Positions 23,661 through 31,287 of a DNA stretch of 64,000 nucleotides are shown here, in pieces. The notes beneath the pieces were generated by a model. That model saw only the letters and a program-made list of their open reading frames with translations, had not been told where the DNA came from and made no database searches. Numbering within the stretch: the first letter of the stretch is position 1; every line of letters begins with the position of its first letter. Origin of the DNA: Simonsiella sp051414845 (GTDB lineage Bacteria > Pseudomonadota > Gammaproteobacteria > Burkholderiales > Neisseriaceae). Both the position numbers and the translations under genes were made by a program. The stretch spans positions 1,736,001-1,800,000 of the forward strand of contig CP183313.1 of assembly GCA_051414845.1 (NCBI GenBank), written 5' to 3'.

Positions 23661-24501
23661 AAACCTTTGCCCCCCAAAAAAAATCTCTAAATTCCCTCCA
23701 TCAAGAATTCAGAGGATTTTTCCATGTCCAGCTTCTTCTACCAATCAGCACAAACCCTACTCAACCAATACGCCGACCGTTTCCCTTTACTTAAAATCAC
23801 CCAACTTTTGGATTGGCAAGCCATTGAACAAACGCTCGCCAGCCATAAAGTTCGCTATGTGCGCGACAACGGCGGTCGCCCCGCTTACCCCTTGTTACTC
23901 ATGTTCCGCGCGGTTTTGCTCGGGCAATGGCACAGTTTATCCGCCCCCGAAGAAGAAGGCTTTATAGAGCAAATTCACGTTACGCCAGCCAATGCATCTA
24001 ATGTAAATCATTTGGAAACCGTGTTGGACAAGGTTGAACACGGAGTCAAAGTGTATGCAGATAAAGGCTATGACAGTCAATTCAACCGCGAATTTTTGGA
24101 GAAAAATCAATTAGTGGACGGCATTATGCGTAAAGCGCACCGCAATAAATCGTTGACGCGTGAAGACATTGGGCGCAATAAGGAGCTGGCGAAAATCCGT
24201 TATCGGGTGGAACAGAGTTTTGCCATTTTGCACCGTATATTCAGATGTAAACGGGCGAGTTATTTTGGCTTGGAAAGGGTCAAAGGGCAGTTGGGGTTGA
24301 AAGTGATTTGTTTGAATTTGCTTAAAGCGGCGAACAAGTTAAGGCTTGTTGCGCCCATTGCTGCCTGAAAGGGCATAAGGCAGCCTGAAATAGGGCTGTT
24401 TGGGTGGGGTGTTTGTGTTTGTTGAGCTTGGTTTGGGTTGATTTGGGGTTGGAATGGTGAAAATCCTAAAACAAGTGGGTTGTTTTGGGGGGCAAAGGTT
24501 T
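23661..24501. mobile_element. Internally deleted IS1106/IS5-like element, copy 1
   Basis: The terminal inverted repeats AAACCTTTGCCCCCCAAAA and TTTTGGGGGGCAAAGGTTT bound about 841 bp with one shortened transposase frame. A second copy in the opposite orientation is at 27838-28843. Clear target duplications are not visible at this copy. Confidence 0.8.
23724..24368 (+). pseudogene. IS1106/IS5-family transposase, internal deletion
   Basis: A 214-residue frame with the family start (MSSFFYQSAQTLLNQYADRF) and end, including VYADKGYDS (second catalytic Asp), YRVEQSF (catalytic Glu) and YFGLERVKGQ. It jumps from GQWHSLS straight to EEGFIEQIHVTP, skipping the roughly 110 residues that carry the first catalytic Asp. 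It should therefore be inactive by itself. The frame remains open, so the deletion is in frame. Confidence 0.85.
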
Positions 24502-24518
24502 CAGGCTGCCTGAAAAAT

Positions 24519-24546
24519 TGGAGTGCCGACGTCCTCGTCCGCCAAG
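24519..24546. repeat. TGGAGTGCCGACGTCC repeat fragment
   Basis: TTGGAGTGCCGACGTCCTCGTCCGCCAAG is a short diverged copy of the TGGAGCGCGGACGTCC family. It lies between IS copy 1 and the glycosyltransferase start. Confidence 0.4.
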
Positions 24547-24623
24547 CGTTTTATCATGCACCAAAAGGCAGCCTGAAAACCAAAATTGCGCTAAAATACA
24601 CACTTTTTTTCAGGCAGCCTGAA

Positions 24624-25442
24624 ATGTCGCAAGCCTATTTGATTTTGTGCCATAGACCGCCCCACCACATCGCTACGCTGGCAAAACGCCATCCAAAAGC
24701 GCGGTTTTATCTCCACTACGATGCCAAATCGCCCATCAACCAACTGCATTTTCTGCAAAATTTAGATAATGTGTCTATTTTGCGCAATTGCATAGATGTC
24801 CGTTGGGGCGGGTTCAGCATAATTTTGGCAACGCTTAATCTGTTTCAGGCAGCCTTATCGCATAAACAAAACCAATATTTTCACTTAATGAGCGGCGATT
24901 GTGTCCCCTTAATCAGCCCCGAAGCCATGCAGCAACAATGCCAAAAGCACCCTGAAAACAGTTTATGGTTAGAGAGCCAAAACACACCGCGTTTGCGTTA
25001 TCGCACCCGCTTTAACGCACCACACGCCGATACCACTTGGCAACGCAGTTTGCTTGGCAAAGGTTTGACCAAGGGTTTGCAAATAGCCGATAACATACTG
25101 TTTTCCAAAGAAATTTGTCTTTCAGGCAGTCAATGGTTTTCCGCCAGCCGCATCGCCGCGCAAATTTTGTTTCAGGAAGCGTTAAGCGAACCGAGCGATT
25201 TTTTCGCCAAAAAACTCTGTCCCGATGAACATTTTTTCCAATACATCGCCGCGCAGCAAGCCGACAAACTTAATTTAATTGATAAAAATCATCGCTTTAT
25301 TCGTTTTCAGGCAGGCAAAAATCATCCCGATGAGTTGAGTTTAGACGATTTATGGGCGGCAAAAAATCAAGGCTTTTGGTTTGCGCGTAAAGTGAGTAAA
25401 AACAACATCCAAAGTTTTTTAGACTATGAAACTATTATTTAA
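24624..25442 (+). CDS. GT14-like (core-2/I-branching type) glycosyltransferase
   Basis: A 272-residue protein starting MSQAYLILCHRPPHH, resembling the GT14 family (beta-1,6-N-acetylglucosaminyl- or xylosyltransferase type). Diagnostic stretches are FYLHYDAKSP, RWGGFSIILATLNLFQAAL and FHLMSGDCVPL, plus a late LCPDEHFF motif. No membrane segment is seen. The ATG follows a DUS directly (CAGGCAGCCTGAAATG), so the DUS fills the ribosome-binding position. It is the first of three genes for building a lipid-linked glycan, 15 bases before the next. Confidence 0.85.
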   Translation: MSQAYLILCHRPPHHIATLAKRHPKARFYLHYDAKSPINQLHFLQNLDNVSILRNCIDVRWGGFSIILATLNLFQAALSHKQNQYFHLMSGDCVPLISPEAMQQQCQKHPENSLWLESQNTPRLRYRTRFNAPHADTTWQRSLLGKGLTKGLQIADNILFSKEICLSGSQWFSASRIAAQILFQEALSEPSDFFAKKLCPDEHFFQYIAAQQADKLNLIDKNHRFIRFQAGKNHPDELSLDDLWAAKNQGFWFARKVSKNNIQSFLDYETII

Positions 25443-25457
25443 CTCACGGTTTTTGAA

Positions 25458-26267
25458 ATGAAATTTTCCGTTTTAATGTCTGTATACGAACGCGAGCAGC
25501 CTGAATTCTTGCGCGAATGTTTGGCGAGTTTGGTGGCGCAAACGCGTTTGGCAGATGAAATTGTGGTGGTTTTAGATGGCAGGCTGCCTAAAACATTATT
25601 GGACGTTTTGGCAGAATTTCAGGCAGCCTTGCCGCTAAAAATTGTACCGATGACTGAAAATGTGGGTTTAGGTCTCGCCTTAAATGAAGGAATAAGCCAT
25701 TGTTCTTACGAATGGATTTTCCGCATGGATACCGATGACATTGCCCTGCCACAACGCTTTGAACAACAATGCGCGTTTTTAGAACAGCAACCTGAAATCG
25801 TATTACTCGGTGGACAAATTGTAGAATTTTTAGACAATCCCAATGAAACTACTGCCGCGCGTCGCGTTCCTTTCAGGCTGCCTGAAATTGTTGAATTTTC
25901 AAAAAAGCGCAATCCATTCAATCACATGACCGTTGCCTATCAAAAAGCAGCGGTGCAACAAGTGAGCGGTTACGTCCATCATTGGTATATGGAAGACTAC
26001 AATTTATGGCTGCGCATGCTGGCGGCAGGTTTTCAGGCAGCCAATTTGTCGGAAAACTTGGTTGCCGCGCGCACAGGCGCAGGCATGTTGGGGCGACGAC
26101 GCGGCTGGGCTTATATAAAAAGCGAGTGGCAACTGTTTGAATTAAAAAGACAACTGGGTTTGCAAACCATTTTTTCAGGTTTACTCTGTTTCATTTTGCG
26201 CACTTTACCGCGTTTGCTGCCTGAAAAAATATTGCAAAAAATCTATCAAATCATCCGTTTAACATGA
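25458..26267 (+). CDS. GT2-family glycosyltransferase
   Basis: A 269-residue GT-A fold enzyme with the N-terminal MKFSVLMSVYEREQPEFLRE, the metal/nucleotide motif MDTDD (91-94) and a later MEDYNLWLRML acceptor-side motif. This subgroup resembles amylovoran-type AmsE transferases. It ends at the ATGA that starts the next gene, so the two are translationally coupled. Several DUS fragments are translated within it (FRLPEI, FQAA). The sugar donor cannot be read from sequence. Confidence 0.88.
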   Translation: MKFSVLMSVYEREQPEFLRECLASLVAQTRLADEIVVVLDGRLPKTLLDVLAEFQAALPLKIVPMTENVGLGLALNEGISHCSYEWIFRMDTDDIALPQRFEQQCAFLEQQPEIVLLGGQIVEFLDNPNETTAARRVPFRLPEIVEFSKKRNPFNHMTVAYQKAAVQQVSGYVHHWYMEDYNLWLRMLAAGFQAANLSENLVAARTGAGMLGRRRGWAYIKSEWQLFELKRQLGLQTIFSGLLCFILRTLPRLLPEKILQKIYQIIRLT

Positions 26268-27496
26268 AAACCGCGCCTTTTATTTTTATCCGTTTCATCA
26301 CGGGCTTGTTGCTGATTGCGCTGACAACTGCGCTATATTTATGGCAAAAAGACATCAATCCTTGGGACATCAAAGTCATCAACAGCATGATTTTGGTGGC
26401 GTTGGCGTATGCTTTGTCCACTTTGTCCATCAACACGCTGATTCGTTTTCCTGGCAAGCAAACTTGGCTCAATATTTTGCCTGCGGTGGGCATGGCTTAT
26501 AGCGTCGTTTTTAGTATCTTTGCCTTGTTTTTTATCACATTTTCCAATAGTTTTGTGTTGTTCAACGGCTTGATGACCGCCCTATTTTTTGGACTGGATT
26601 ACGCATGGCGCGCGCGTTTCCGTCCTATGATGGCGTATATTCCCATCGGTCGCGCCAGCGATGCCGAGCGCATTCCCCATGCCGATTGGCTGCGATTGGA
26701 CACGCCGCAACTGCCTAATTTACCGATACAAACCGTTGTTGCTGATTTACACAGCCCCGATTTGAGCGCGGCATGGCAAAAATTCCTTGCCGATTGCACT
26801 TTACGCGGCATTGCGGTGTATAACATTAGACAAATTGAAGAATCGCTCACAGGACGCGTCAAAATCCGCCATATGTACGAAAACGACTTGGGCTCGCTGC
26901 TGCCCTCCCCTGCTTACATGGCGATGAAGCGCGTGTTGGACACGGTTTTGGTGGTCGTAAGTTTACCGATTTCTGTGCCGCTGATGTTGCTAACCGCTCT
27001 GGCGGTGCGTTTAGAAAATCGCGGCAATGTACTTTTTGTCCAAAATCGCGTTGGACAAGGCGGACGTGAGTTTCGCATCTACAAATTCCGCAGCATGAGC
27101 ATGGATTCCGAAAAAGGCGGCGCGAAACTGGCACAAGTGGGCGATGCGCGCGTAACCCGCGTGGGCAAATTTATCCGCAAAACGCGTTTAGACGAATTAC
27201 CGCAATTTTTCAACATCTTAAAAGGCGAAATGAGCTTAATCGGCCCGCGCCCCGAGCAAAAAGCATTTGTAGAACAATTTGAACAAACGATTCCGTTTTA
27301 CAACTATCGCCATATTGTCAAGCCTGGTTTATCAGGCTGGGCGCAGGTTACGCAAGGCTATGCTGGCAATGAAGATGAAACGCAAATTAAGGTAGAGCAT
27401 GATTTTTACTATATTAAAAATTTTTCGTTTTCATTGGATATTTTGATCATTTTCAAGACCTTAAAGACGATTTTAACGGGCTTTGGTGCAAGATAA
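26264..27496 (+). CDS. Polyprenyl glycosylphosphotransferase (WcaJ/CpsE type)
   Basis: Initiates a surface polysaccharide by moving a sugar phosphate onto undecaprenyl phosphate at the inner membrane. The 410 residues have about four N-terminal membrane helices, a linking domain, one more hydrophobic segment (VLVVVSLPISVPLMLLTALA) and the catalytic core with KFRSM, TRLDELPQF, GEMSLIGPRP and PGLSGWAQV. The first ATG overlaps the previous stop by four bases. With the two glycosyltransferases it makes a small glycan cassette without visible flippase or polymerase. Confidence 0.92.
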   Translation: MKTAPFIFIRFITGLLLIALTTALYLWQKDINPWDIKVINSMILVALAYALSTLSINTLIRFPGKQTWLNILPAVGMAYSVVFSIFALFFITFSNSFVLFNGLMTALFFGLDYAWRARFRPMMAYIPIGRASDAERIPHADWLRLDTPQLPNLPIQTVVADLHSPDLSAAWQKFLADCTLRGIAVYNIRQIEESLTGRVKIRHMYENDLGSLLPSPAYMAMKRVLDTVLVVVSLPISVPLMLLTALAVRLENRGNVLFVQNRVGQGGREFRIYKFRSMSMDSEKGGAKLAQVGDARVTRVGKFIRKTRLDELPQFFNILKGEMSLIGPRPEQKAFVEQFEQTIPFYNYRHIVKPGLSGWAQVTQGYAGNEDETQIKVEHDFYYIKNFSFSLDILIIFKTLKTILTGFGAR

Positions 27497-27504
27497 ATGG
27501 TTAA

Positions 27505-27546
27505 AAAAGCTGCCTGAAAAGTGATTTTACTTTTCAGGCAGCCTTT
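27505..27546 (+). terminator. DUS hairpin terminator after the glycan cassette
   Basis: AAAGCTGCCTGAAAAGT and ACTTTTCAGGCAGCCTTT form a long stem. The left arm is a DUS with one base lost (AAGCTGCC). It ends the three-gene cassette. Confidence 0.75.
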
Positions 27547-27555
27547 AAACTGGAT

Positions 27556-27830
27556 TATTTTAAACATTATTTCGCTGCAATTTTTTTGTGCAACAACACT
27601 GCATTGGTCACTATATCTGCCACAGGAAAATTACCCAACTTCTCACCAAAATCGCCGCAATCGGTAAATCATACAACAGCCTATCCATGTCTTGCGTAAT
27701 CAAAACTCCCCGTGCAAATCCCAGCCCGCATTCCAAATTCGCCCATACACATTCGCCACACGCTCGTGAATATGTTCTTGAAAATGATACTCCCCTTGTA
27801 GCAGCCCCCCTCCTGTAAGTTAAAGTGATG
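27556..27830 (-). pseudogene. Decayed gene remnant beside IS copy 2
   Basis: Minus-strand frames here look protein-like in pieces that do not join: EYHFQEHIHERVANVYGRIW...HGEF stops, and a later frame gives FTDCGDFGEKLGNFPVADIV...HKKIAAK. Frameshifts and stops separate them. I do not recognise the ancestor. The 340-base gap between the cassette and IS copy 2 holds nothing else. Confidence 0.4.
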
Positions 27831-27973
27831 TTGTTTGAAACCTTTCCACCCCCCAAAAACAACCCACTTGTTTTGGGGTTTTCACCATTCCAACCCCAAA
27901 TCAACCCAAACCAAGCTCAACAAACACAAACACCCCACCCAAACAGCCCTATTTCAGGCTGCCTTATGCCCTT

Positions 27974-28780
27974 TCAGGCAGCAATGGGCGCAACAAGCCT
28001 TAACTTGTTCGCCGCTTTAAGCAAATTCAAACAAATCACTTTCAACCCCAACTGCCCTTTGACCCTTTCCAAGCCAAAATAACTCGCCCGTTTACATCTG
28101 AATATACGGTGCAAAATGGCAAAACTCTGTTCCACCCGATAACGGATTTTCGCCAGCTCCTTAGGGGCTAATGACAATTCGTTTCGCGGATGTTTTTGTG
28201 TTAAATTTGCCCAATTCTTCTTTGAAAATACTCGCCAATGGAAGGCATTGGCTCGTATTTTCGCCTTGAATTGCACCAATTTCTCAACAAAACCAACATC
28301 GTGCCCAAATTGTCATTAGCCCCTATTGCGCCCAATGTCTTCACGTGTCAAAGGTTTATTGCGGTGCGCTTTACGCATAATGCCGTCCACTAATTGATTT
28401 TTCTCCAAAAATTCGCGGTTGGATTGACTGTCATAGCCTTTATCTGCATACACTTTGACTCCGTGTTCAACCTTGTCCAACACGGTTTCCAAATGATTTA
28501 CATTAGATGCATTGGCTGGCGTAACGTGAATTTGCTCTATAAAGCCTTCTTCTTCGGGGGCGGATAAACTGTGCCATTGCCCGAGCAAAACCGCGCGGAA
28601 CATGAGTAACAAGGGGTAAGCGGGGCGACCGCCGTTGTCGCGCACATAGCGAACTTTATGGCTGGCGAGCGTTTGTTCAATAGCTTGCCAATCCAAAAGT
28701 TGGGTGATTTTAAGTAAAGGGAAACGGTCGGCGTATTGGTTGAGTAGGGTTTGTGCTGATTGGTAGAAGAAGCTGGACAT
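27974..28780 (-). pseudogene. Transposase of IS copy 2, deleted and interrupted
   Basis: The 5' part (28780 down to 28316) runs to TREDIGRN and then meets a stop inside a 160-bp insertion. The 3' part resumes ELAKIRYRVEQSF and ends ANKLRLVAPIAA like copy 1. It carries the same internal deletion as copy 1 and differs only at a few residues (YDSQS for YDSQF, NKPL for NKSL). Confidence 0.85.
28164..28323. mobile_element. 160-bp MITE-like insertion inside IS copy 2
   Basis: GGGGCTAATGACAATT and its exact 16-bp inverse bound the element, and a TA dinucleotide is duplicated on both sides (28162-28163 and 28324-28325). Comparison with copy 1 (CTCCTTATTGCG) shows the empty site. TA duplication suggests mobilisation by a Tc1/mariner/IS630-type or Correia-type transposase. 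It has no full gene. Confidence 0.85.
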
Positions 28781-28904
28781 GGAAAAATCCTCTGAATTCT
28801 TGATGGAGGGAATTTAGAGGTTTTTTTTGGGGGGCAAAGGTTTCTGTTTACAATAATTTAGAGAATACTCTAGATAATGCCACTCTAATTCGCATCCATC
28901 TGAT

Positions 28905-29564
28905 TTAATTAGATTTTAATAGAATAAGAATATCTAACATTCGGGCTGCCTGAAAATCTGCGTCCCACTCTGCTGGCTTATCTTTTTCACCAATATAACC
29001 CCATTGCGCCAATACCGTTTTCATGCCCGCGCGTTTGCCTGCCTGAATATCGCGCTCCGCGTCGCCGACATACCAACAGTTTTCAGGCTGCACATGGATT
29101 TGCTCGCACGCATACAACAGCGATTGTGGGTCGGGTTTGGGATTTGAACAAGTGTCGCCGCTAACGATAACATCGGGCGCGATGGCAAAGTTTAAGCTCG
29201 GTACAAGTTTATCGGTAAAACGGGCATGTTTGTTGGTCACTATCCCCCATTTGATTCCGTGCGCGTGCAGTGTCTGTAGCATTTGATTGGTGCCGTCAAA
29301 TAAAACCGTATCTTGTGCGAAACGTTGTTCGTAACGGTTGAGATATTCGCTTTGCCATGTCTTAAATTCGGGCATTTCGGGCGTAATGTTGGCACCAAAA
29401 CCAATCAGTGCGGCGGAGCCGTGTGCGGCATAGGGGCGGATGTCGGCAAGATCTTTTTCAGGCAGCTTGTTCTGGCGCAATATATCGTTGAGCGCACCGC
29501 CTAGGTCTAATGCGGTATCGGCGAGTGTACCGTCTAGGTCAAAAAGTATGGCTTGTGGATGCAT
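28905..29564 (-). CDS. gph: Phosphoglycolate phosphatase (HAD family)
   Basis: HAD hydrolase, likely dephosphorylating 2-phosphoglycolate from DNA repair. The 219 residues carry motif I DLDGTLAD (Asp9, Asp11), motif II TNK, and motif IV GDAERDIQAG. The family also includes pyrophosphatases of similar sequence, so the substrate is inferred. The frame is free-standing, with IS copy 2 downstream. Confidence 0.85.
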   Translation of the reverse strand: MHPQAILFDLDGTLADTALDLGGALNDILRQNKLPEKDLADIRPYAAHGSAALIGFGANITPEMPEFKTWQSEYLNRYEQRFAQDTVLFDGTNQMLQTLHAHGIKWGIVTNKHARFTDKLVPSLNFAIAPDVIVSGDTCSNPKPDPQSLLYACEQIHVQPENCWYVGDAERDIQAGKRAGMKTVLAQWGYIGEKDKPAEWDADFQAARMLDILILLKSN

Positions 29565-29662
29565 GATTTAAGCGTTTATTTGAAGATTGCTGAATACAAG
29601 TTTTCAGGCTGCCTGAAAACTCTATAAAATACTTTCAGATAGCCTGAACGTAATTTTTCCAA

Positions 29663-29702
29663 TAAAAAGGCTGCCTGAAAATCTTTTCAGGCAGCCTTTT
29701 GT
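29663..29702 (-). terminator. DUS hairpin terminator after rplI
   Basis: AAAAAGGCTGCCTGAAAA and its inverse, with T tracts on both sides, lie 14 bases past the rplI stop. It ends the rpsF operon. Confidence 0.8.
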
Positions 29703-29715
29703 ATGATGAAGCTGC

Positions 29716-30168
29716 TTATTCTGCTGCGGCAACCACAACCAATTTGATAGTGGCAACTGCGTCTGCGTGTAAGGCTACTTCTACGTCGTATTCGCCGATG
29801 GCTTTGAATGGACCTTCTGGCAAACGTACGTTTGATTTAACCACTTCTACGCCAGTTGCTTTAATCGCGTCTGCGATGTCTGCATTAGTTACAGAACCGA
29901 ACAAGCGACCGTCTACACCTGCTTTTTGAGATACAGTGATGGTTTGACCGTCTAATTTAGCTTTGCGTGCTTGCGCGTCTGCCAAAATTTCTGCTTGTTT
30001 CGCTTCCAATTCTGCGCGGCGTGCTTCAAACTCTTTCAAGTTTGCTTCAGTAGCACGTTTTGCTTTTGCAGTAGGAATCAAGAAGTTGCGAGCGTAACCA
30101 TTTTTTACGGTTACCACATCACCCAAGTTGCCCAAACCAGCAACGCGTTCCAACAAGATAATTTGCAT
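29716..30168 (-). CDS. rplI: 50S ribosomal protein L9
   Basis: A 150-residue L9 with the standard N-domain start MQIILLERVAGLGNLGDVV, the GYARNFLIP motif and the long helix linker. It is the last gene of the rpsF-priB-rpsR-rplI operon. Confidence 0.98.
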   Translation of the reverse strand: MQIILLERVAGLGNLGDVVTVKNGYARNFLIPTAKAKRATEANLKEFEARRAELEAKQAEILADAQARKAKLDGQTITVSQKAGVDGRLFGSVTNADIADAIKATGVEVVKSNVRLPEGPFKAIGEYDVEVALHADAVATIKLVVVAAAE

Positions 30169-30184
30169 AATGTTGTACTCCTAA

Positions 30185-30415
30185 TTATTTGTGTTGGTCG
30201 GTGTAAGGCAACAATGCCAAGAAACGCGCGCGTTTTACGGCTACTGCCAATTGACGTTGGTAGTGTGCTTTGGTGCCAGTAATGCGTGCAGGAATGATTT
30301 TGCCGTTTTCAGTGATGAAATCTTTGAGCAAATCTACTTGTTTGTAATCCACTTCTTGGATTTTTTCTGCCGTGAAGCGGCAGAATTTGCGACGTTTAAA
30401 TGTTTGACGAGCCAT
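30185..30415 (-). CDS. rpsR: 30S ribosomal protein S18
   Basis: A 76-residue basic protein with the S18 core FCRFTAEKIQEVDYKQVDLL and RITGTKAHYQRQLAVAVKRA. It pairs with S6 in the ribosome. It lies between priB and rplI with short gaps. Confidence 0.98.
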   Translation of the reverse strand: MARQTFKRRKFCRFTAEKIQEVDYKQVDLLKDFITENGKIIPARITGTKAHYQRQLAVAVKRARFLALLPYTDQHK

Positions 30416-30420
30416 GTCGT

Positions 30421-30717
30421 TTAACCTTTATATTCTTGTATACTTTTGATATGCAGCAAGGGGCGTTGGGTTTTAATGCTGCGCTGGGCGAGAAATCCGC
30501 CGACCACAACCATTTCGCCTTGTTTATGCTGCCACACTAATGCTATGTCGCCCAGAATTTTGGCAGGTAATTCAAATTGAATGTACCGTGTTTTGCCGTT
30601 TTCTTGTTGCTCGCTATGGTGTTGCAATACGACATCCAATACAGGGATTCCTGCGGGGGTGTAGCGCACAACATCTACTTTATGCAAGCGGGCGGTTAAT
30701 TGGAATTGATTGACCAA
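30421..30717 (-). CDS. priB: Primosomal replication protein N
   Basis: Single-strand-binding helper of PriA in replication restart; an OB-fold protein of 98 residues with the neisserial signature VRYTPAGIPVLDVVLQHHSE. The start codon is TTG at 30717, directly after the rpsF TAA at 30718-30720 (TAATTGGTC). Translation is therefore coupled to rpsF by contact. It sits inside the S6 operon as in other betaproteobacteria. Confidence 0.92.
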   Translation of the reverse strand: MVNQFQLTARLHKVDVVRYTPAGIPVLDVVLQHHSEQQENGKTRYIQFELPAKILGDIALVWQHKQGEMVVVGGFLAQRSIKTQRPLLHIKSIQEYKG

Positions 30718-31089
30718 TTATTCAGCAGCTTCTTGGCTTGCTGCTTCACCGTTGAGCATGTTTTTGGTCTTCTCTTCTTTCATCATTGGAGAAGCTTCAG
30801 TAACAGCGGCTTTGGTTTGAATGGTCAAATGACGCAATACGGCATCATTGAAACGGAAGCCAGTTTCGATTTCTTCAATTGCAGCTGGAGTGGCTTCTAC
30901 GTTCATCAACACGTAGTGTGCTTTGTGAATTTTGTTGATTGGGTAAGCCAATTGACGGCGACCCCAGTCTTCCAAGCGGTGAATTTGACCGCCTGATTCG
31001 GTAATCACGCTTTTGTAACGTTCAACCATTGCTGGGACTTGCTCGCTTTGGTCTGGATGAACGATAAACACGATTTCGTAATGACGCAT
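30718..31089 (-). CDS. rpsF: 30S ribosomal protein S6
   Basis: A 123-residue S6 starting MRHYEIVFIVHPDQSEQVP with an acidic C-terminus (GEAASQEAAE). First gene of its operon; AAGGAG precedes the ATG. Its leader hairpin (31115-31142) may bind the S6:S18 pair to limit expression. Confidence 0.98.
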   Translation of the reverse strand: MRHYEIVFIVHPDQSEQVPAMVERYKSVITESGGQIHRLEDWGRRQLAYPINKIHKAHYVLMNVEATPAAIEEIETGFRFNDAVLRHLTIQTKAAVTEASPMMKEEKTKNMLNGEAASQEAAE

Positions 31090-31114
31090 GTTATCTCCTT
31101 ACGGTTTAAAAACA

Positions 31115-31142
31115 GCCTTTCGCCATGCGGTTTGCGAAAGGC
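31115..31142 (-). promoter_or_regulatory. Candidate S6:S18-binding leader hairpin
   Basis: GCCTTTCGC and GCGAAAGGC form a 9-bp stem around AAACCGCATG. The loop contains the ACCG/CCG element of the known S6:S18-responsive leaders upstream of rpsF. It lies between the promoter and the rpsF ribosome-binding site. Assignment is by position and motif. Confidence 0.55.
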
Positions 31143-31160
31143 AAGGTTGCAAAACGGCGA

Positions 31161-31190
31161 ATTATAGCTTTTTTATTTTGAATTTGGCAA
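31161..31190 (-). promoter_or_regulatory. rpsF operon promoter
   Basis: On the minus strand, -35 TTGCCA and -10 TATAAT are separated by 18 bases. Both boxes are good sigma-70 matches. The leader transcript would include the hairpin at 31115-31142. Confidence 0.75.
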
Positions 31191-31242
31191 GTAAATTGTG
31201 GATTTTATTTAAGTTCCGTTGTTTTGAATGACTCAATCAACA

Positions 31243-31280
31243 CAAAAAGGCTGCCTGAAACTTTCAGGCAGCCTTTTTGA
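31243..31280 (-). terminator. DUS hairpin terminator after gcvP
   Basis: AAAAAGGCTGCCTGAAA and its inverse, with T tracts, lie just beyond the gcvP stop. It separates gcvP from the rpsF promoter region. Confidence 0.8.
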
Positions 31281-31287
31281 CACTCAA

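Larger units (their letters stand above)
27838..28843. mobile_element. Internally deleted IS1106/IS5-like element, copy 2, inverted
   Basis: Ends AAACCTTTCCACCCCCCAAAA and TTTTGGGGGGCAAAGGTTT match copy 1. Without its 160-bp internal insertion the length is about 846 bp, equal to copy 1. It is in the opposite orientation, so the two copies face each other around the glycan genes. Confidence 0.8.

Noticed and set aside
24438..24623. Extended N-terminus for the GT14 gene reaching into IS copy 1
   Set aside because: The extra residues derive from the IS end and DUS copies; family similarity begins at MSQAYLILCH.
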